Positions 59,805-64,000 of a stretch of DNA of 64,000 nt are shown in pieces (position 1 is the stretch's first letter; every line of letters begins with the position of its first letter). The notes beneath the pieces are model-generated. The model was not told where the DNA came from. It made no database searches and saw nothing but the letters and a program-made list of their open reading frames with translations. Source of the DNA: Unio delphinus (lineage: Eukaryota > Mollusca > Bivalvia > Unionida > Unionidae); NCBI GenBank assembly GCA_029339505.1, contig JAQISU010000170.1:264501-328500 (forward strand), in the 5' to 3' direction. A program made the position numbers and the translations under genes.

Positions 59805-59960
59805 TCCGGATTTTCTTTTAGGGTTTACTCTCTTAGCCTTTGGCTAACCAATGCCGACCTGCAAGGCAGCAGGAGACTCGTGTATGGGCGGGTGCGACCA
59901 TTTCACGAGGAGATAAAGCATCTGCCACTGCCCTAAAATACGTATAGCCAATAAATTTTG

Positions 59961-60840
59961 TTATAACTAGTGATGGGATATTTTGTTCCAAGGTAGTGTG
60001 GCAAGATAAGGCCTATGCGCTAGCTATGCAAGGGAGGCATACCATCTAGATAATGTTTTAGCAATCTGCTGTGCACTTTCCTTTTTCTTGCCACACTAAA
60101 ATACTGAACGTTCACATTATTCGTTCATGTTTTGAAATAGCCAAATATGTTTCTCACGTAGACAGTTTTGACATACACACAATGACATAGGTAGAAACCG
60201 TAGAGCTGCACTATTCATGTATATTTTGTTTCTTCAAACTAGTATATTTTGAAACAAGTGAAGAATTTTGGTAAGTTGCAAGTGTGCTTGTGTTAAAAAC
60301 GGCAAAGATCTGACATATCTCTTTTTCATGACTAAGTAAAATGGAGATTGTTCAAGAACAAAAAATAAAGTCACGCTGCTTTCTATTATTTGTAGACATT
60401 TCGATTTTTGAAAAAGTTAAGTATAGCAAGATATTATCATAGAAAGAGGCAAAGACAAGGATGTGACAACTGTTATATGGATACATCCAGTAAACTTTGT
60501 AGCACACCTGCTGTATCTTTATATTTATATCTACAACACAAAGCATTTTATAATTTTCCGAAAGGGATAAACAAACAAACAACCACACTAATTTTCAACA
60601 ATGGTGCGAGTATAGCTTCACATGTTTGTAAAATATATATGTGATTCAGTCGAAAATATTGTTTTGTTGTGTAAATGAGAATGGACATTCTTATAGCAAT
60701 GTTTGTAAGATCCATTCTATTAAGAAATCGTTTTCAATGACTAAGTTTTTATCTTAAGTAACGGTGTCTTTTGTTCACTTTTTGCAAACAAAATTGCCAA
60801 TAGAATTCAACAAACTTGTAAAAAAAATATTTGAGTACTG
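59961..60840. other. Intron sequence
   Basis: No exon or element recognised. Short frames on both strands at 60352-60644 lack domain features. Confidence 0.4.
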
Positions 60841-61553
60841 GTTGATAGTTTACTTTCAGTTTTATTGCATGCTTCAAAATGTAAAAATTGCAGATACTCT
60901 GCTGAAATTTATTATTTTATTTATTTATTAATTTAATTATTTATTTAGTGGATCCTCATATCAGACCAACATATTTTAAAAAATCAGTTAAAGCCTGTAG
61001 GGCTACTGGAGTAGAACACGGTAACCCAGCTTGAATTTATTAGGTTTTGATTCGTGATTGTTGTTTTTTTCTTCATTCTACTGAGGAGACTTTTTATGGG
61101 CATATTTTTGAAGGAAACAGAACAAATGCTGGTAAATGTGCGTAGCCTCACGGGTTAACTAAATTTAGGTAGCCCCACAGGTGAAATAAATTTAACATAT
61201 GATAACCTAGAGGGAATGTTCTAGTAACCACGGGTATCTGTAAATGTGCATAGCTGCACGTGTTAACTAAATTTAACATATGATAACCTAGAGGGAATAT
61301 TCTAATAGCCATGGGTATCTGGTAAATGTGAATAGCCCCACGGGTTAACTAAATTTAACATATGATAACCTAGAGTTAATATTCTAGTACCCACGGGTAT
61401 CTGGATTTGTCAGACCCTGTGTGTCATTTTGCACATTCGTTTATAAGATTGCTTTGAAGCTCACACAATAAAAGGGCAAGGTTAATGTTTTGAATAATTC
61501 AAACTTGGGAGGAGATATCAACTCAGGAAGATTTAATTGTACCTTTGTTTCAG
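60841..61553 (+). repeat. Intron flank shared by the two HTH exons (copy B)
   Basis: Homologous to 42481-43059 upstream of exon A. It ends in the same acceptor GTACCTTTGTTTCAG. Compared with copy A it carries a local expansion at 61140-61400. Confidence 0.8.
61140..61400 (+). repeat. ~89-bp unit, about three copies, upstream of exon B
   Basis: The unit contains GGTAAATGTGCATAGCCCCAC, GGGTTAACTAAATTTAACAT, ATGATAACCTAGAGGGAATA and TTCTAGTACCCACGGGTATC. The equivalent sequence occurs once before exon A (42825-42915), so the amplification came after the exon duplication. Confidence 0.9.
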
Positions 61554-63083
61554 ATGAATCAAGGAGACACTACGAATGGGTCCGAACCAGATGGCAAATC
61601 ACGGCATGTTAGTAGGTATGGCAGAACTCTCAAGCCAAGTATTTCATATGGGACTGTTAGTTCACTCAACATAGATGGTTCAGAAGACTGTAAGATGCAG
61701 ATAAGATCATCAATAAGATCTAAGTTATTAAAGGATGGTCAGGAGGTTTCAGAAGATCTTGCATTGAAGAGAAAAGACAATGAAAAACCTTTAGATGCTC
61801 AAGAGTTGATGAGTATGTTACAAAAGATAAAAGTTGCTGAATACGCAGATAAGCTTGGAGTGGAGGCTGCAGCAGCTCATTTCAATACATCCAATGACAC
61901 CGTCAAAGATTGGATGTTGCTGAAGAAATGCTTCAAGAAGAAGACACAAAAGGCCAAGAAAAAGTCAGCTTCTAAACTAAATATCCAACATTATATCAAG
62001 ATAGGTGAGCACACCGACCTTGAAGACAAGGTGATAAATTGGCTGCTGGAAACTAAGTACAGTCCAAACCTAACTGATGACTTATCTACCATCGGAAACA
62101 AAACGACAGAATTTGCGAAAGATATCGGAAAACCAGATTTGAAAATTGGAATCCCGTGGTTAAAGCAAATTCTTGAGAGGTACGTTAGTGTGACAAAAAT
62201 TGATGAAACTGGAGACGTTTGTACAGAAGAGTTCCGTCTGCAAGTTACAAACTATGCCAAAGAGCATGGTGTTAAGGCTGCATCAAATCTGTATGGTTTA
62301 GATGTAAATACAGTTGGATGGTGGGCAAGGAAGTATAAGACAAAGGTTGTATGCAAGAAAGATGACGCCCTAAATCCTAATGTGAAATCATCAACAAGAA
62401 AAAGGTACACAGTTAATTTCAAAATTGAAGCTGTTAAATGTGCCGAAAAGCTTGGCAATCGTGCAGCTGCAAGAATTTATGAAGTTCCTGAGACAAATGT
62501 CAGGTTATGGAGAAAACATAAAGAACAGCTTTCACATAGTAAAGGAAATGTTCTAAAATTGAAGCCCACTGTTTCCCCACGTCAGTACAGCCTTCTAGAA
62601 AGTCTTGTGAAACACTGGATCATAAGTGAAAGACGCAAAATCACAGGAGCTGAGATTCGAGCCAAGGCTTTATCTTTTGCAGAGCAAGCAAATTCACCTG
62701 GATTCAAAGGCAGCCATAAATGGTTTTATCAATTTGTAAAATGTCATAGTCTTCAGCAGTATGTTAAAACAGAATGTTCGAAAGAGGAAAATTTTGAATT
62801 TGAGAACAGGAAAGAAGTTGCAAGAAGTTTGGAGAGAGATAGTCATGGAAGGTTTAAGAGTAGGCCTGGGGAGTCATTTTTATCAAATGAATTCAAACTG
62901 GAAATAGTTCGTTTTGCTGAAGCAAATGGAAACGAGGAAGCCGTGAAAAAATATGGAATTAATCAGACAGTGATCTGTGACTGGAGATTGAAAAAATCTT
63001 ATCTTTCACAGCGAATGTCGGCACAAAAAGAAAAGGAAAAAGAAAGCTCAATATTTTGTATACATCATCATTTTCCACAATAA
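61554..63083 (+). CDS. Terminal exon B with six helix-turn-helix units (pipsqueak / CENP-B type)
   Basis: A 509-codon frame follows the acceptor CCTTTGTTTCAG|ATG. It is a close paralogue of exon A: the same six HTH units in the same order, with FKLEIVRFAEANGNEEAVKK in the last. Identical stretches include FVKCH, SKEENFEFE and ARSLERDSHGRFKS. It lacks about seven residues of the basic run after the first HTH unit (KKKTQKAKKKSASKLN). Differences are mostly conservative and there is no stop or frameshift, which argues for selection on both copies. There is no DDE domain. Phase 0 makes it an alternative end for the same BTB-linker part. An upstream in-frame TTG at 61545 lies in the splice-acceptor tract and is not a plausible start. 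It might alternatively belong to a separate tandem gene whose own BTB exon is not in the window. Confidence 0.92.
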   Translation: MNQGDTTNGSEPDGKSRHVSRYGRTLKPSISYGTVSSLNIDGSEDCKMQIRSSIRSKLLKDGQEVSEDLALKRKDNEKPLDAQELMSMLQKIKVAEYADKLGVEAAAAHFNTSNDTVKDWMLLKKCFKKKTQKAKKKSASKLNIQHYIKIGEHTDLEDKVINWLLETKYSPNLTDDLSTIGNKTTEFAKDIGKPDLKIGIPWLKQILERYVSVTKIDETGDVCTEEFRLQVTNYAKEHGVKAASNLYGLDVNTVGWWARKYKTKVVCKKDDALNPNVKSSTRKRYTVNFKIEAVKCAEKLGNRAAARIYEVPETNVRLWRKHKEQLSHSKGNVLKLKPTVSPRQYSLLESLVKHWIISERRKITGAEIRAKALSFAEQANSPGFKGSHKWFYQFVKCHSLQQYVKTECSKEENFEFENRKEVARSLERDSHGRFKSRPGESFLSNEFKLEIVRFAEANGNEEAVKKYGINQTVICDWRLKKSYLSQRMSAQKEKEKESSIFCIHHHFPQ

Positions 63084-63253
63084 TGAATGCTTTTTGTTGG
63101 ACATAATTGTAATTAGTTTTTGTGAATTTTCTCTTTCTACTGGAAACATTAAACGATCCTATATTTTCCTCCTAAGACATACATTGCACAATCCAATATT
63201 CTTCTTGTATGTTTGGTGGAAACAAATTAGAGAAATAAATTCCAGAATATTGA
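63084..63253 (+). other. 3' flank of exon B
   Basis: Partly alignable to the flank after exon A, fitting a duplicated 3' UTR. No clear polyadenylation signal assigned. Confidence 0.4.
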
Positions 63254-63622
63254 TTGGAAAGAACAATTGTAGTCAGAGAAATCATTCCGCCAAGCTGTGT
63301 TAATATTGACAGATGCTTCGATGGCGTAATACAACGGTTTCATCAAAATGTGCAATTTCTTTTTAAAAATATTCCTGCGTACAGTATAGACACTTACCGA
63401 TATTTGGCAACAACCACGAAATACAAAATGGCCATAAGACGTAAAGATGCTTACTGCCGTTTGGATTTACAAGTCGTCATCGGATCTGATATGAAACTAT
63501 TTTACACATATCGCCAAAAGGACCCTTGGGCCGATTGTAACGCAAGAGACGCAAGTAATGCCTGTACGTGTCTAAAACGTACAACGTACTGTGGAATGTG
63601 GAAGATTTGTCTGCAAACATGA
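63254..63622 (+). pseudogene. Possible PIF/Harbinger transposase fragment
   Basis: The frame includes SIDTYRYLATTTKYKMAIRR, then LDLQVVIGSDMKLFYTYRQ and NARDASN. This order loosely follows the IDGTHxxI...NRKxxxxxNxQxVCDxxxxFxxVxxxxPGSxHDxR region of HARBI1-like nucleases, including two possible catalytic Asp. The match is weak and the frame starts and ends abruptly, so it is at best a decayed fragment. Otherwise an unrecognised frame after exon B. Confidence 0.35.
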
Positions 63623-64000
63623 CACCCTGTAATCATCCATCAGTGGCAGCATATGTTTGTATGGGAGGGACTTCTTTATAGGACTAGTCTTCTAATATAT
63701 AGATGTGGTTAAACTTCTGTTTAATACCATTTTCAGTGTCAAGAGTATGAAGTATTTTCAAATTTTTTTTTAAGCATAAACATCTTTTGATCTAATTACT
63801 TCCAGTCGTGAAAAGAGTTTGTAAATTGTTAGTTACATTGTAGTTTCATTGTTTGCTAAATACGAGAATGATTCATGCACATAATAGGTCTTGCAATGAA
63901 ACACTTTTCAACTTACAAAGTACATGACAGTATTTTGTTTTCTACCCCCCCCCTCCCCGCCTGCCGTCTTTTAAGGATGTCCTTTATGCGTATTATATTA
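63623..64000. other. Non-coding sequence to the window end
   Basis: A C-rich run occurs at about 63944-63960. No further exon is seen; more alternative exons could lie beyond the window. Confidence 0.4.

Larger units (their letters stand above)
57669..59960 (-). mobile_element. RTE/BovB-like LINE, second copy, rearranged
   Basis: Same family as 30002-32240, also on the minus strand. It retains the 5' region and endonuclease pieces (59804 down to 58897) but has lost the RT core: the block AKKTKLMTNNKQISTKIKV (about 57870) directly follows the segment upstream of RT. An internal roughly 193-bp tandem duplication occupies 57948-58303. Inactive. Confidence 0.85.

Noticed and set aside
61545..61553. 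TTG start giving three extra residues before exon B
   Set aside because: These bases are part of the pyrimidine tract and AG acceptor shared with exon A.

Overview
The window looks like AT-rich, repeat-dense nuclear DNA of an invertebrate animal, most likely a mollusc and probably a bivalve. The basis is multi-kilobase introns, GT-AG exon borders, many tRNA-headed SINEs, RTE-like and L2/CR1-like LINE remnants, piggyBac and hAT relics, MITEs and long minisatellites. Nothing bacterial was found: no operons, Shine-Dalgarno sites, rRNA or CRISPR. The species assignment is inference only.

The one host locus I can support is on the + strand and fills the window. It starts with the second half of a BTB domain in an internal exon (3814-4131) and continues with an acidic, Ser-rich linker exon carrying a basic nuclear-localisation-like patch (8867-9472). 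Three large stop-containing exons follow. One has six C2H2-type zinc fingers (19436-19999). Two are paralogous exons (43060-44610 and 61554-63083) packed with pipsqueak/CENP-B-type helix-turn-helix domains. Every supported exon border has phase 0, so the BTB-linker part could be spliced in frame to any of the three ends. This is the layout known from Drosophila lola, mod(mdg4) and broad, where alternative 3' exons swap DNA-binding domains on a shared BTB. The first half of the BTB domain lies upstream of the window and further 3' ends could lie downstream. A weak extra internal exon (13050-13145) also keeps phase 0.

The remainder is intron filled with repeats. 0.9-3.5 kb: a transposon nested in a retroposon-like element. 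6.2-8.1 kb: a MITE and a broken transposase. 9.5-10.5 kb: a 29-bp minisatellite right after the linker exon. 13.2-17.3 kb: four minisatellites, one split by a hAT with a perfect 8-bp target duplication. 18.3-19.3 kb: a roughly 78-bp repeat just before the zinc-finger exon. 20.3-21.8 kb: three SINEs. 22.6-25.1 kb: a hAT-like relic. 27-28.3 kb: TTAA-flanked MITEs. 30-32.2 kb: an RTE-like LINE. 34.1-36.7 kb: an old diverged tandem repeat. 37-39.2 kb: a piggyBac relic inside another element. 47.7-49.9 kb: a second LINE type. 51.4-53.9 kb: satellite-like arrays. 55.2-57.1 kb: a direct repeat pair. 57.7-60 kb: a second RTE-like LINE.

The most interesting signal is the modular BTB locus: its two duplicated terminal exons each combine four pipsqueak-like and two CENP-B-like helix-turn-helix units without a transposase catalytic domain.
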